A stretch of 64,000 bases of DNA, from assembly GCA_003499525.1 (NCBI GenBank), contig DNTB01000089.1, forward strand, positions 124,001 to 188,000, written 5' to 3'. The DNA is from Flavobacteriales bacterium. Lineage in GTDB: Bacteria > Bacteroidota > Bacteroidia > Flavobacteriales_G > Salibacteraceae. Shown piece by piece: positions 43,520 through 52,119 of this stretch. Position numbers and translations under genes: made by a program. Each line of letters opens with the position of its first letter. Positions within the stretch are counted from its first letter, which is position 1. Under the pieces are notes generated by a model, which did no database searches, was not told where the DNA came from, and saw nothing but the letters and a program-made list of their open reading frames with translations.

Positions 43520-44710
43520 TCACTTCAGTCGTTGGATCGATTTGTTAATGACTTCAATACCAAAATCGAGATCTTCCATGCTGATATTCAATGGAGGGGC
43601 TATTCTAAAAGAGTTTCTTGTAGAAAGAAAATAGAAGAGTAGGAGCCCTTCTGATCGGCACGATTCAATGACCCCATTGACTTTCTCCGGTGATTCGAGA
43701 TCGACTGCAATATACAGGCCTTTTGATCTTACTTGCTGAATGCCAGGTATTTGCATAAGTTTTTCTGTGATGTATTCACCTTTTTGTAGTACATCCCTAA
43801 AATCAATTTGATTTGTAAGAACTTCAAGGTTGGCCAATGCCGCAGCGCAGTTGACAGGATGGCCACCAAAAGTGGTGATATGGCCTAAAACAGGATCCCT
43901 GGTGAATAATTCCATAAGTTCATTCGAAGCTACAAGGGCTGCTATGGGCATACCGCCTCCAAATGCTTTACCTATTGTGAGCAAATCAGGTACTACATTG
44001 TAATGCTCAAATGCAAACAGTTTACCCGTACGACCCATGCCGGATTGGATTTCGTCGAATACAAGTAAAGTACCCGTTTCCGTGCAACGTTTTCGAAGTG
44101 CGGTGACATATTTTTTATCGGGAATTCTAATTCCGGCATCACCCTGGATCACTTCTGCGAATACCGCTGCAGTTCTGTTGGTAATCCTATTTAGTTCTCC
44201 TGGATCATTAAAAGTGAGAAATCCAATATCTGGCAACAAGGGACGAAATGCTCTTTTGCGGTCTTCGTTCCCTGCAAGACTCAGAGTCCCATGGGTACTG
44301 CCGTGATATGCTCCCCGGAATGCCAGAATTTCAGTTCGGCCGGTGGCTCTTTTTACCAGTTTCATGGCAGCTTCGTTGGCTTCCGCACCCGAGTTAACGA
44401 AGTAGCTCATATTGAGTGATTCCGGCAGAAGTGAGGCTAATTCTGTGGCGAGTAGGTATTGTGCGGACTGGCGATACTCACCATAAACCATTACATGCAT
44501 GTGGCGGTCGATCTGGGTTTTAATCGCTTTAATTATGTCCGGATGACTGTGACCAATATTGGCAACTCCGATTCCACTGATAAAATCGAGATATTTTTCT
44601 CCATTTGGGCCATAAAGCCAGGATCCTTCAGCCCGCGAAATCTCTATGTCAATAGGGTAGGGAGAGGTCTGAGCCTGATGCGTAAAAAAAGAGCGCCTGG
44701 AATCTTGCAT
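43520..44710 (-). CDS. Class III PLP-dependent aminotransferase
   Basis: A 396-residue transaminase of the acetylornithine/ornithine/GABA group. Landmarks: GEKYLDFISGIGVANIGHSHPDIIKAI, NSGAEANEAAMKLVKRATGRTEILAFRGAYHGSTHGTLSL, LLVFDEIQSGMGRTGKLFAFEHY, and the PLP lysine in LLTIGKAFGGGMPIAALVAS, then HITTFGGHPVNCAAALA. Substrate cannot be fixed by eye; no arginine or lysine pathway genes are adjacent. A -7 box ends 4 bases before the ATG, which predicts a leaderless transcript. It follows the ECF sigma unit but has its own promoter. Confidence 0.9.
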   Translation of the reverse strand: MQDSRRSFFTHQAQTSPYPIDIEISRAEGSWLYGPNGEKYLDFISGIGVANIGHSHPDIIKAIKTQIDRHMHVMVYGEYRQSAQYLLATELASLLPESLNMSYFVNSGAEANEAAMKLVKRATGRTEILAFRGAYHGSTHGTLSLAGNEDRKRAFRPLLPDIGFLTFNDPGELNRITNRTAAVFAEVIQGDAGIRIPDKKYVTALRKRCTETGTLLVFDEIQSGMGRTGKLFAFEHYNVVPDLLTIGKAFGGGMPIAALVASNELMELFTRDPVLGHITTFGGHPVNCAAALANLEVLTNQIDFRDVLQKGEYITEKLMQIPGIQQVRSKGLYIAVDLESPEKVNGVIESCRSEGLLLFYFLSTRNSFRIAPPLNISMEDLDFGIEVINKSIQRLK

Positions 44711-44714
44711 AGTG

Positions 44715-44722
44715 CAAATTTA
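44715..44722 (-). promoter_or_regulatory. Candidate -7 box for the aminotransferase gene
   Basis: Minus strand TAAATTTG, an exact TAnnTTTG match ending 4 bases before the ATG. Confidence 0.5.
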
Positions 44723-44753
44723 TCCAAGCGCTCATGCCACGAGTAATATCGGT

Positions 44754-45209
44754 CTATCGTCTTCCGTCTCGCCCTCTTCCAAGTCGCTCCAAAAGGTCTT
44801 TTTTAAACTCTTTCTCGGCCCGATAGTATAGGGCTACTTTTCTTATCGGAAGTACTTTTTGAAATTCTTTGTCATATTTCTTTTTGACATCCAGTTCACT
44901 CTGTTCCCATTCAAAGTTCTTTTCTATGACTTCTTTTAGCTCCTCTTCAGAAAGGTTATCCAACCCTTTCTTTCTGACATCCCTCATGTATTCCAACCTT
45001 TCCTTTTTGAGTATCTCAATTTCATCAGTCAATTCGTTAAACAAGGGCCAGAATTTTTGGGCTTCCTCCGAGGTTAGATTCACTTTATTGGTAATATAAC
45101 TAACCCGATAGGCCTTAAGCTTTTCCATGCGTTCGGAATCTAATTCCTGTGCGTATATGCTCAGTGTAGTTCCCGCCATTAGTCCTATTATGAATATGAT
45201 TCTTTTCAT
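44754..45209 (-). CDS. Periplasmic LTxxQ/Spy-like protein of the ECF sigma unit
   Basis: A 151-residue exported helical protein. Signal peptide (IIFIIGLMAGTTLSIYAQ), then charged amphipathic helices starting MEKLKAYRVSYITNKVNLTSEEAQKFWPLFNEL. The LTSEEAQKFWPLFNE core is the hallmark of the periplasmic proteins that Bacteroidota encode after an ECF sigma factor and its anti-sigma partner, distant relatives of Spy/CpxP. These are thought to sense envelope conditions. Its start overlaps the upstream gene by 4 bases. It ends with a basic tail (RLGRGRDGRR). Role inferred from family and position. Confidence 0.78.
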   Translation of the reverse strand: MKRIIFIIGLMAGTTLSIYAQELDSERMEKLKAYRVSYITNKVNLTSEEAQKFWPLFNELTDEIEILKKERLEYMRDVRKKGLDNLSEEELKEVIEKNFEWEQSELDVKKKYDKEFQKVLPIRKVALYYRAEKEFKKDLLERLGRGRDGRR

Positions 45210-45634
45210 AGTTCTTGATTTTCAGTTAGGTATAATAATTCGTCAACACTCAATTCACTTGAGTACAAATATTGAATCAGTTCATCTTCTCCAAATTCTG
45301 GATTGGCCATAGACAATTCGTCTTCAAGATCGGTAATGAGATCAGTAGAAGCAATTTGATACAGATCAACGTCAGAATCTTCAACCCAGCTCAATACATC
45401 ATCCTGATCGATTGAAACCGAATCTGCAGCAGGATAAAATGGCCCCAGAGTTATTATTATTCCGATGAGAATAGCAACTGCGACACCAGCGGACCAGTAC
45501 AGGTATCTCAATCGGAATTTATGTTCCGATTCGGTCGATATATGCATTAATCGGGTATTGAGATCATCAAAATAACCCTCCGGTACCTTGAATCCGGTTC
45601 CTGACTTGTATTTTGAATTTATATCCATATTCAT
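45206..45634 (-). CDS. Probable single-pass anti-sigma factor
   Basis: A 142-residue protein with a cytoplasmic N-terminus containing FKVPEGYFDDLNTRLM, a motif common in Bacteroidota anti-sigma-like proteins, one membrane helix (YLYWSAGVAVAILIGIIITLG, about residues 45-65), and an acidic periplasmic tail (DDVLSWVEDSDVDLYQI, LIQYLYSSELSVDELLYL). It lies directly downstream of the ECF sigma gene (25 bases) and upstream of the LTxxQ-like gene (4-base overlap). A zinc-binding anti-sigma (ZAS) HxxxCxxC motif is absent. Binding to the sigma factor is inferred from gene order. Confidence 0.72.
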   Translation of the reverse strand: MNMDINSKYKSGTGFKVPEGYFDDLNTRLMHISTESEHKFRLRYLYWSAGVAVAILIGIIITLGPFYPAADSVSIDQDDVLSWVEDSDVDLYQIASTDLITDLEDELSMANPEFGEDELIQYLYSSELSVDELLYLTENQEL

Positions 45635-45659
45635 TGAGATGAAATATTGTCTAAAAGGT

Positions 45660-46220
45660 TTAAAAAGACTCTGTTTGTAAAGCTGATTTAATTTTTCGAA
45701 CTGCGTGATGATAGGACGCTTTCAACGCGCCTATGGAAGTACCCAGTATTTCCGATATTTCTTCGTATTTCATATCGTCAAAGTATTTCATATTGAATGT
45801 AATTCTTTGTTTATCAGGTAGTTGAAGTAAAATGAGTTGTAATTTTTTTTCTATTTCATCTCCGTCGAAATAGGGGTCTGAAGTTAATGTGGAAGAGAGT
45901 GGGCTTTCGACGTCGTCCAGGGTCAGGTTTCGGTGTTTTTTCTCTTTGCGCAAAAATTGTAGGCTCTCATTGGTCGCGATGGTGAATGCCCAGGTTTTGA
46001 CCTTACTTCGGCCTTCGAAAGACTTTAAGTTTAACCAGATTTTGGTGTAGACTTCCTGAATGACATCGTCAGCGTTTTCATGCGATATGACAATTTTTCT
46101 TACATGCCAATAGAGCGGTTCGGCCAGATATTTAATGACCTGCTGAAATGCGCTATCATATTTCTTTTCCGATAGGAGCAGGGCAGTATTTTCCTCCAGA
46201 TTCGTGGCATTCATATCCAT
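45660..46220 (-). CDS. ECF-type RNA polymerase sigma factor
   Basis: A 186-residue sigma-70 family protein. Region 2 (about 20-90) contains YDSAFQQVIKYLAEPLYWHVRKIV and the -10-recognition segment ENADDVIQEVYTKIWLNLKSFEGRSKVKTWAFTIATNES. Region 4 (about 125-180) has LQLPDKQRITFNMKYFDDMKYEEISEILGTSIGALKASYHHAVRKIK with a helix-turn-helix. Its start is 7 bases after the stop of the TMTC-like gene upstream, so it sits in one transcript with the VWA and TMTC-like genes. An alternative start is the Met two codons in. Target promoter unknown. Confidence 0.93.
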   Translation of the reverse strand: MDMNATNLEENTALLLSEKKYDSAFQQVIKYLAEPLYWHVRKIVISHENADDVIQEVYTKIWLNLKSFEGRSKVKTWAFTIATNESLQFLRKEKKHRNLTLDDVESPLSSTLTSDPYFDGDEIEKKLQLILLQLPDKQRITFNMKYFDDMKYEEISEILGTSIGALKASYHHAVRKIKSALQTESF

Positions 46221-46227
46221 AAGATGC

Positions 46228-47865
46228 CTAATCCTCGCCAGGGTTTAATGACATCCCTAATTCATCTTCCAGCTGTTTCCTGATTTTCAGGATATGCCGG
46301 GATTGATCTCCGCAATTATATCCCAGGCGCAATTGTTGAATCGCTTCTTCTTTTTTTCCGGTTTTAAGTAATGATCGGCCCAAGAGGAAGTGTATGCAAT
46401 CCTGATAGATTTCTTGCTGTACTTCCATTTCTTTTCGATAGTAATAAACGGCTGAGTCATATTTTCCGATTTCGTGATAGGAGACTGCCAACCCAATATT
46501 TGCGAAATAAATAGTGGAGTCAAGAGCGAGTGCCTTCCTGCTGTATTTGATTGCTTTTTCGTAGTCTTCCGCATTCACATAAGAATTTCCAAGTCCGTAA
46601 TACCCTAAAGACTCACTGTTAGATTTTGTAATTATCGAATTCCAATAATCGAAAGGATCACCAAAGTCTTTTTGAAAATGCAGATTAAAACCTCCCCAGA
46701 CTATGAATACTATGGAGCCATAAACTATTACTCTTCTTGGGTTTTCCTCTATCCAGGCATTTAAAAAAGAAAAGCCAAAAGCTAACCCTATCATTGGGAG
46801 TATCATCCTGTGCATCATGGCATAACCTGAAACGGTTGTGGTTATTAATGTGAGAAATAACCATACGATCATGATAGAGAAGTTTTCTGTAGATGTCTTG
46901 TTTTTCCAGGCCCAATAAAACAGCAGAATAATTCCTGGAAGGGAAATTAGAAGTTCAACCCAGGATACCTCAAGCATGGCGACGGGGATAGCGGGCAAGA
47001 GCATGCTTCCAATGGCAAATAGGACATCTTCAAAACCAGAAGGAATTTGATCGATGTAAATAAGCGGAGAGAAGGCGTCTGTAGAGCCTGTATTGGATCT
47101 CAATATAAACCAGAAGAGTAAGCTAATAATCCAGCTGACGGTTAAAAGTTTATTGGCCCATAACCACCGAAAGGAATTTTTGGGTAGAGTATAAAGTATC
47201 TCTGAAAAAGAGGCGCTTCCGTCCTTTTTGAACATCTGATGTGCTGAAAAATCTTCACTTAGAAGCGAGGAGATGACGAAAAGAGCCGGGAACAAAAGAG
47301 CGGCTTCTTTGGTTAAAAGTGCCAAATTCCAGAAGAGCAGGTGAAATACCACATTAATGAAACTCCCTTTTCTTCTCCACTGAATGAAAAAGATGAGGCT
47401 CCAGAGTGTAAACGTGGTTAAGAATAGATCAACATTTCCTGGCGACCAACATACAGCTTCCACCATAGCCGGATGAACAGTCAGTAAAGAAACGAAGAGG
47501 TATCTGTACTTTTCTCTAAACCCTAAAACTTTTAAGAATTGAAGAATGGTCAATAGGGTAATAATCATCCAGAAAATACCATAGTACAGGTAGTAATCAG
47601 GATAGGGATTCGGTGTGCCCGTGAGTAGAGGAATAGGCATCATCAGGATGGTTTGAATGGGTCGGTAATAAGCAGCTCCATCTATTAGAAAGACATTTTG
47701 CCTGAATGCTTGAACCAGGTAAGAATAGTCCTTCATTTTATCCCACTGATTATCAAAAATCAAGTTGTCATCAAGCCCTGTAAATTTTGTGTCAAAGTCA
47801 ATGTACCAGAGTATTCCAAACAGAGTGATTATGGTGCCAACTATTATGTCATTCCTTTTGGTCAA
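46228..47865 (-). CDS. TMTC/PMT-like GT-C membrane protein with TPR tail (copy 2)
   Basis: A 545-residue membrane protein with about ten helices followed by three TPR-like repeats (about 415-540: LGYYGLGNSYVNAEDYEKAIKYSRKALALD, IYFANIGLAVSYHEIGKYDSAVYYYRKEME). The first loop carries FTGLDDNLIFDNQ (Asp32-Asp33), then YYRPI (66-70) and HPAMVEAVCWSPGNVDLFL (His131, Glu136). These align with the DD, SYRPL and HPxxTEAV motifs of eukaryotic TMTC O-mannosyltransferases, so a lipid-linked-sugar-dependent glycosyltransferase is likely. The TPRs face the side where acceptor protein would bind. It lies 11 bases after its tandem paralogue. Catalysis is inferred. Confidence 0.75.
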   Translation of the reverse strand: MTKRNDIIVGTIITLFGILWYIDFDTKFTGLDDNLIFDNQWDKMKDYSYLVQAFRQNVFLIDGAAYYRPIQTILMMPIPLLTGTPNPYPDYYLYYGIFWMIITLLTILQFLKVLGFREKYRYLFVSLLTVHPAMVEAVCWSPGNVDLFLTTFTLWSLIFFIQWRRKGSFINVVFHLLFWNLALLTKEAALLFPALFVISSLLSEDFSAHQMFKKDGSASFSEILYTLPKNSFRWLWANKLLTVSWIISLLFWFILRSNTGSTDAFSPLIYIDQIPSGFEDVLFAIGSMLLPAIPVAMLEVSWVELLISLPGIILLFYWAWKNKTSTENFSIMIVWLFLTLITTTVSGYAMMHRMILPMIGLAFGFSFLNAWIEENPRRVIVYGSIVFIVWGGFNLHFQKDFGDPFDYWNSIITKSNSESLGYYGLGNSYVNAEDYEKAIKYSRKALALDSTIYFANIGLAVSYHEIGKYDSAVYYYRKEMEVQQEIYQDCIHFLLGRSLLKTGKKEEAIQQLRLGYNCGDQSRHILKIRKQLEDELGMSLNPGED

Positions 47866-47876
47866 GATGTCGGGAA

Positions 47877-49523
47877 TTATGGCCGTTTTCGATCAACCAG
47901 CTCGACATCAAGTTCTTGTTCAAGTGAATCGTATGCTTGTCGAGCATAGCGCGATTGATGATAGTAGGTATTTCCTAATAGAAGCTCTTCAATTCCTCGT
48001 TCTCTTTGGCCACCCTCAATTAGTGCACATCCCATGGCAAAATGAACATATTCTCTAAAAATTTTTGTGTCGCTATCCAGTTCTTTTTGGATGTAGTAAA
48101 TCGCAGAATCATATACATCCAGATCCAGATAGGCACGCCCGAGGTTTACATACATGAAAGGAGCCAGTTCATCATGCTTAAGAGCTTCGATATACATCTC
48201 TTTTGCTTGTACGGGCTTATTTTTTGTTTGATACAGATTTCCTAAACCTGTAAGCCCGTAGGACGGTAAATTCGATCTATCTCGAATCGCGGTCCAGAAT
48301 GATTCTGCACTGTTGTAGTCTTTTTGAAATTCAATATTTAAAAAGCCGAATAGAGTGAAAATGACAATACTTGAAATGACCACCAGGTTTCTTTGACTCT
48401 TCAAAAGGTCATTCAGAAATGCAAAACCAAAAGCGAGCCCAACCATTGGAAATATTAACCGGTGCAGGATTACATAACCGGATATAGTACTGGTTATTAA
48501 TGCGAAAATGATCCAAAGGATAAAAACAAGAAAAACCTCATTTGAAAGGCGGTATTTCCAGGTGAGAAAAAAGAGAAGCAATATGCCCGGAATGGATAGC
48601 AAGAATGTAATCCAGTCCACGGAAATCAGGGGCGCTGTTTTTAGAGGAATTAATATTGATCCAACGAGAAATGCAAGGTCTTTGGCACCGTATGGAATAT
48701 TGTTGACATAGCTCAAAATGCTGACTGAGCCTGCTCCACCGGCCTGACCACGGACGAAGATCCAAGCTAGTAGAAGGATTATCCAAAGGGCGGAAACAAC
48801 CCTGTTTTCTTTGATCCAGACCCAGACTTTCACATGCAATTGATCGAGTAGCACTAACATCGGAGTTTTACGCATCACCCAAACCGAACTCTCTTTTTTG
48901 AAGTCTTCAAGCAATATGGACATCAATACAAATAGTGGAGGCAGGAGAATGCCCGCTTCTTTTACTAAAGTTGCTGATAACCAGAAGGTTAAATGAAGAA
49001 TTAGAGCGTGTATTTTTTTATTTCTTCTCCATAAAATGAAAAAATACAAACTCCAAAGTGCCAATGTTGTTAGCATGAGGTCTCCTATTCCTGGAATCCA
49101 TCGTACCCCAACCACCATGGAAGGGTGAATTACAATGAATAAGGTCAGAAGAAAACGAAAGAGGCGGCTGAACCCCAAAATTGCAGTTGAAAAGTAAATG
49201 GTCAGTGCAGTAAGGATAAGCCAGAATATGCTGTAAGCCAGGTAATATTCAAGCTCCGGGTTTTCAGATTGTAGTACAAGTGCTGGCGGCATAAGTCCGA
49301 CAATGAGTAGAGGGCGGTAGTATGTCGAGCCCTGGAATATAAATACACTTTGCTTGAAGGCCTGAAAGGCATAGTCAGAGTCCTTCATCTTGTCCCATTG
49401 TGAGTCTATGATTAGCGTGTCATCCAACCCGGTAAATTCCACATTTACTCTATGGTAGAGTACGATGCTTAATGCTATTAGAATAGAAGAAACAAGTATG
49501 TCGCGCCAGAATGGATTCAGCAT
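47877..49523 (-). CDS. TMTC/PMT-like GT-C membrane protein with TPR tail (copy 1)
   Basis: A 548-residue paralogue of the next gene with the same plan: helix 1, FTGLDDTLIIDSQWDKMKD (Asp34-Asp35), YYRPL at 68-72, HPSMVVGVRWIPGIGDLML, about nine further helices, and TPR-like repeats from about residue 415 (YGLTGLGNLYQTKNKPVQAKEMYIEALK, PFMYVNLGRAYLDLDVYDSAIYYIQKEL). The Glu of the HPxxxE motif in the other copy is Val here, so this copy may differ in donor or activity. Its ATG overlaps the stop of the upstream VWA gene (TGATG). The two copies look like an old tandem duplication. Confidence 0.75.
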   Translation of the reverse strand: MLNPFWRDILVSSILIALSIVLYHRVNVEFTGLDDTLIIDSQWDKMKDSDYAFQAFKQSVFIFQGSTYYRPLLIVGLMPPALVLQSENPELEYYLAYSIFWLILTALTIYFSTAILGFSRLFRFLLTLFIVIHPSMVVGVRWIPGIGDLMLTTLALWSLYFFILWRRNKKIHALILHLTFWLSATLVKEAGILLPPLFVLMSILLEDFKKESSVWVMRKTPMLVLLDQLHVKVWVWIKENRVVSALWIILLLAWIFVRGQAGGAGSVSILSYVNNIPYGAKDLAFLVGSILIPLKTAPLISVDWITFLLSIPGILLLFFLTWKYRLSNEVFLVFILWIIFALITSTISGYVILHRLIFPMVGLAFGFAFLNDLLKSQRNLVVISSIVIFTLFGFLNIEFQKDYNSAESFWTAIRDRSNLPSYGLTGLGNLYQTKNKPVQAKEMYIEALKHDELAPFMYVNLGRAYLDLDVYDSAIYYIQKELDSDTKIFREYVHFAMGCALIEGGQRERGIEELLLGNTYYHQSRYARQAYDSLEQELDVELVDRKRP

Positions 49524-50890
49524 CAGAATTGAATCACTTTTGAAGCATCAGCTTTGATTTCAAAATCCCTGTATTTTGAGTTCTCAGTCTGGTGCATATT
49601 AGCAGGACGATACACAGCTCTATACTTACCAGGCAATAATGTGATGCTTTGGCTTGAAGAATTGGAATTAAGATCAATAACCCAAATCAGTTTGTTATCG
49701 TTCCATTTGAACACCTTTCCATAACCTCTTGCGGGGTACTTTACCGTGAGCAATCCGGAAGAAGGAATCTCTACTGTTGTGGTATGTCTGGGCTCAATTC
49801 TAATTCTCTCTTTAATTCTCGGAAGGGTAAGGATCTCAATCGTATAGTTATCTGATAAATACTTTGTGATACTGCCAGCACCTTGAACATTTATTATGCT
49901 GTCTTTATCATTGAATACTAAAGTTTGAATTTGGTTTTTTCTGGATTTACTGGAGCTGACTAATTTCAAGGATCCTTGAGGAATAGCCACACCGATAATA
50001 TTATGTCTTCCTGTCTGAATCTTAATACCCTTCTTTTGAATTTCAGGGAGACTGTGTACCACGAGATCATATTCTGAATTAGGGTCTACAAAAAAGGTGT
50101 CTGGTGCACCATAGGCATTTAAGGTGTGGATGTAATGATAGTCCAGTTCGCCCGTTTTTTGATTAAAGAGAGAGAAGGGGGTATTGGTCTCAGTTGGATT
50201 TTGGTTTTCATCTAAAAGGTTGAGCTGAACTGTAGTTGGATTTAGAGCCTGCCTAATAACGACATTTAGGACCTGCTCAAAATCGTTTCTATGAGATACA
50301 TCATAGAAGTTGCCCACACAATCAAAAGATTTCTTGAAAGACTCATCAAGACCGATTCCAATGATAAAAGGTTTGAGCCTAATGTTATTTTCTTTTAGAA
50401 GTCGGGCAGCAGCACACGGGTCGCCATCACATTCTTCGATTCCATCTGTGATCAGAATGATTATATTCCGGCACGATGTGCAGGTGCTAAAGTCTCCAGC
50501 GGCTTTCTCTAAAGTCAGTGCAATCGGGGTTGTACCTCTTGGTTTCACTTGTGATAGGGCCTTATTTATTTCTTCGCCGTTATCCTTACCAAAGGGAACT
50601 TCCAGTTTGGTATCATTGCATTCCTGGCCGCGTGTGTACAAGTGTTGATGTCCATAAACTCGAAGTGCAAGCTCCAGATTCTTTGTGCCGTCAAGACTAT
50701 CTAATGTCTCTTGCAGGAGCCTGCTGGCAAGTTTGTGCTTTGACGTACCTTCCCAAACGCCATTCATGCTGTTGGAAGCATCGTAAATGAAAAGGATACG
50801 AGTTAGGTTTTTCGACTGTTCTTGAGCGGAAAGCACTCCGCTAAGAAGGAAACCGATAAGGATGACTACGGTAACTTTTTGAATGTTCAT
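49523..50890 (-). CDS. Exported von Willebrand A-domain protein
   Basis: A 455-residue protein with a signal peptide (VTVVILIGFLLSGVLSAQ) and a VWA domain from about residue 30 to 220. The MIDAS motif is intact: DASNS (Asp37, Ser39, Ser41), Thr in KPRGTTPIALTLE, and Asp in IIILITDGIEECDGDPC. The rest is beta-rich, perhaps Ig-like, with no sorting domain. It resembles Bacteroidota VWA proteins with Mg2+-dependent protein binding. It is the first gene of the unit leading into two TMTC-like genes and an ECF sigma factor, and has its own -7 box. The ATG at 50890 begins the signal peptide; a longer frame upstream is unlikely. Confidence 0.85.
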   Translation of the reverse strand: MNIQKVTVVILIGFLLSGVLSAQEQSKNLTRILFIYDASNSMNGVWEGTSKHKLASRLLQETLDSLDGTKNLELALRVYGHQHLYTRGQECNDTKLEVPFGKDNGEEINKALSQVKPRGTTPIALTLEKAAGDFSTCTSCRNIIILITDGIEECDGDPCAAARLLKENNIRLKPFIIGIGLDESFKKSFDCVGNFYDVSHRNDFEQVLNVVIRQALNPTTVQLNLLDENQNPTETNTPFSLFNQKTGELDYHYIHTLNAYGAPDTFFVDPNSEYDLVVHSLPEIQKKGIKIQTGRHNIIGVAIPQGSLKLVSSSKSRKNQIQTLVFNDKDSIINVQGAGSITKYLSDNYTIEILTLPRIKERIRIEPRHTTTVEIPSSGLLTVKYPARGYGKVFKWNDNKLIWVIDLNSNSSSQSITLLPGKYRAVYRPANMHQTENSKYRDFEIKADASKVIQF

Positions 50891-50915
50891 TCGCAGCAAA
50901 ACGCCAAAATTGATC

Positions 50916-50923
50916 CAAAAGTA
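50916..50923 (-). promoter_or_regulatory. Candidate -7 box for the VWA/TMTC/ECF unit
   Basis: Minus strand TACTTTTG, an exact TAnnTTTG match, 25 bases before the VWA gene ATG. Confidence 0.45.
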
Positions 50924-50988
50924 GGTTATGTGCTGAAGATGACTCATTTTGATGAAGTCAAAAGACATCCCTGATTAAGGGGTTAAAC

Positions 50989-50996
50989 TACATTTG
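50989..50996 (+). promoter_or_regulatory. Candidate -7 box for ychF
   Basis: TACATTTG, an exact TAnnTTTG match, 22 bases before the ychF ATG. Confidence 0.45.
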
Positions 50997-51018
50997 CCGC
51001 TTCAAAATTAAATCTGAT

Positions 51019-52119
51019 ATGGGGTTAAAATGCGGAATAGTAGGACTTCCTAACGTAGGCAAATCCACACTTTTTAATTGCCTTTCCAATGCTAAAGCAC
51101 AATCGGCAAACTTCCCTTTCTGTACCATTGAACCGAATGTAGGAGTCATCACTGTTCCCGATGAGCGCCTTAATAAACTGGCCGATCTTGTCAAGCCTCA
51201 AAATCTGATACCTACGACAATGGAGATTGTGGATATTGCAGGCCTGGTCAAAGGAGCTTCGAAAGGGGAAGGCCTGGGAAATCAGTTTCTTGCAAACATT
51301 CGGGAGACTGATGCCATTATCCATGTTCTCCGCTGTTTTGAGGATGATAACGTAGTTCATGTTGATAGTCATGTCGATCCTGTTCGGGATAGAGAAGTGA
51401 TCGAAATGGAATTGCAGTTGAAAGATCTGGAGACACTTGAGAGCAAAATGGATAAGACCTCCAGATTAGTTAAAGTCGGAGATAAACTTGCTGCCAAACA
51501 GATGAACTTTTACAATAGATTGAAGGAACATGTAGAAAATGGAGCATCCGCCCGGTCCTTTGAAACGAATAACTCTGAAGAAGTGCTTTGGTTGTCGGAA
51601 ATGCAGCTCCTAACTGCCAAACCGGTGATGTATGTGTGCAATGTTGATGAAGCTTCTGTACTACAAGGAAATAAACACGTACAAGCCGTTCGTAAGGTTG
51701 TGGAAAATGAACACGCTGAGGTATTGGTACTTGGAGCATCTATTGAAGCTGATATCTCGGAACTGGATACCTATGAAGAACGGCAGTTGTTTCTGGACGA
51801 ACTGGGTCTCGAAGAGCCCGGCGTTAGCCGGCTGATCAAGTCGGCATATACTTTACTTGACCTGATCACTTACTTTACGGCAGGCGAAAAGGAAGTGCGG
51901 GCCTGGACCATTAGCACAGGAACTAAAGCACCTCAGGCTGCAGGCGTCATCCATACAGATTTCGAAAAAGGATTTATCAGGGCTGAAGTCATCAGCTATG
52001 ACAACTACATACTCTATGGTTCGGAAAGTGCCGCTAAAGATGCAGGAAAACTTTCAGTAGAGGGAAAGGAATATGTCGTTAAAGACGGTGACGTGATGCA
52101 CTTCCGATTTAACGTGTAA
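51019..52119 (+). CDS. ychF: Redox-regulated P-loop ATPase/GTPase YchF (OLA1 family)
   Basis: A 366-residue translation-associated P-loop NTPase. G1 is CGIVGLPNVGKSTLFNCL, G3 is MEIVDIAGLVKGASKGEGLGNQFLANIRETDAI, and the base-recognition segment is VMYVCNVDE, the NxxE variant that makes YchF prefer ATP. A helical coiled-coil insert (about 130-190) and a C-terminal TGS-like domain (TISTGTKAPQAAGVIHTDFEKGFIRAEVISYDNY) complete the family layout. Length is normal. Its TAA is directly followed by the TTA that encodes the stop of the convergent PNGase F-like gene, so there is no space for a terminator. Confidence 0.97.
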   Translation: MGLKCGIVGLPNVGKSTLFNCLSNAKAQSANFPFCTIEPNVGVITVPDERLNKLADLVKPQNLIPTTMEIVDIAGLVKGASKGEGLGNQFLANIRETDAIIHVLRCFEDDNVVHVDSHVDPVRDREVIEMELQLKDLETLESKMDKTSRLVKVGDKLAAKQMNFYNRLKEHVENGASARSFETNNSEEVLWLSEMQLLTAKPVMYVCNVDEASVLQGNKHVQAVRKVVENEHAEVLVLGASIEADISELDTYEERQLFLDELGLEEPGVSRLIKSAYTLLDLITYFTAGEKEVRAWTISTGTKAPQAAGVIHTDFEKGFIRAEVISYDNYILYGSESAAKDAGKLSVEGKEYVVKDGDVMHFRFNV

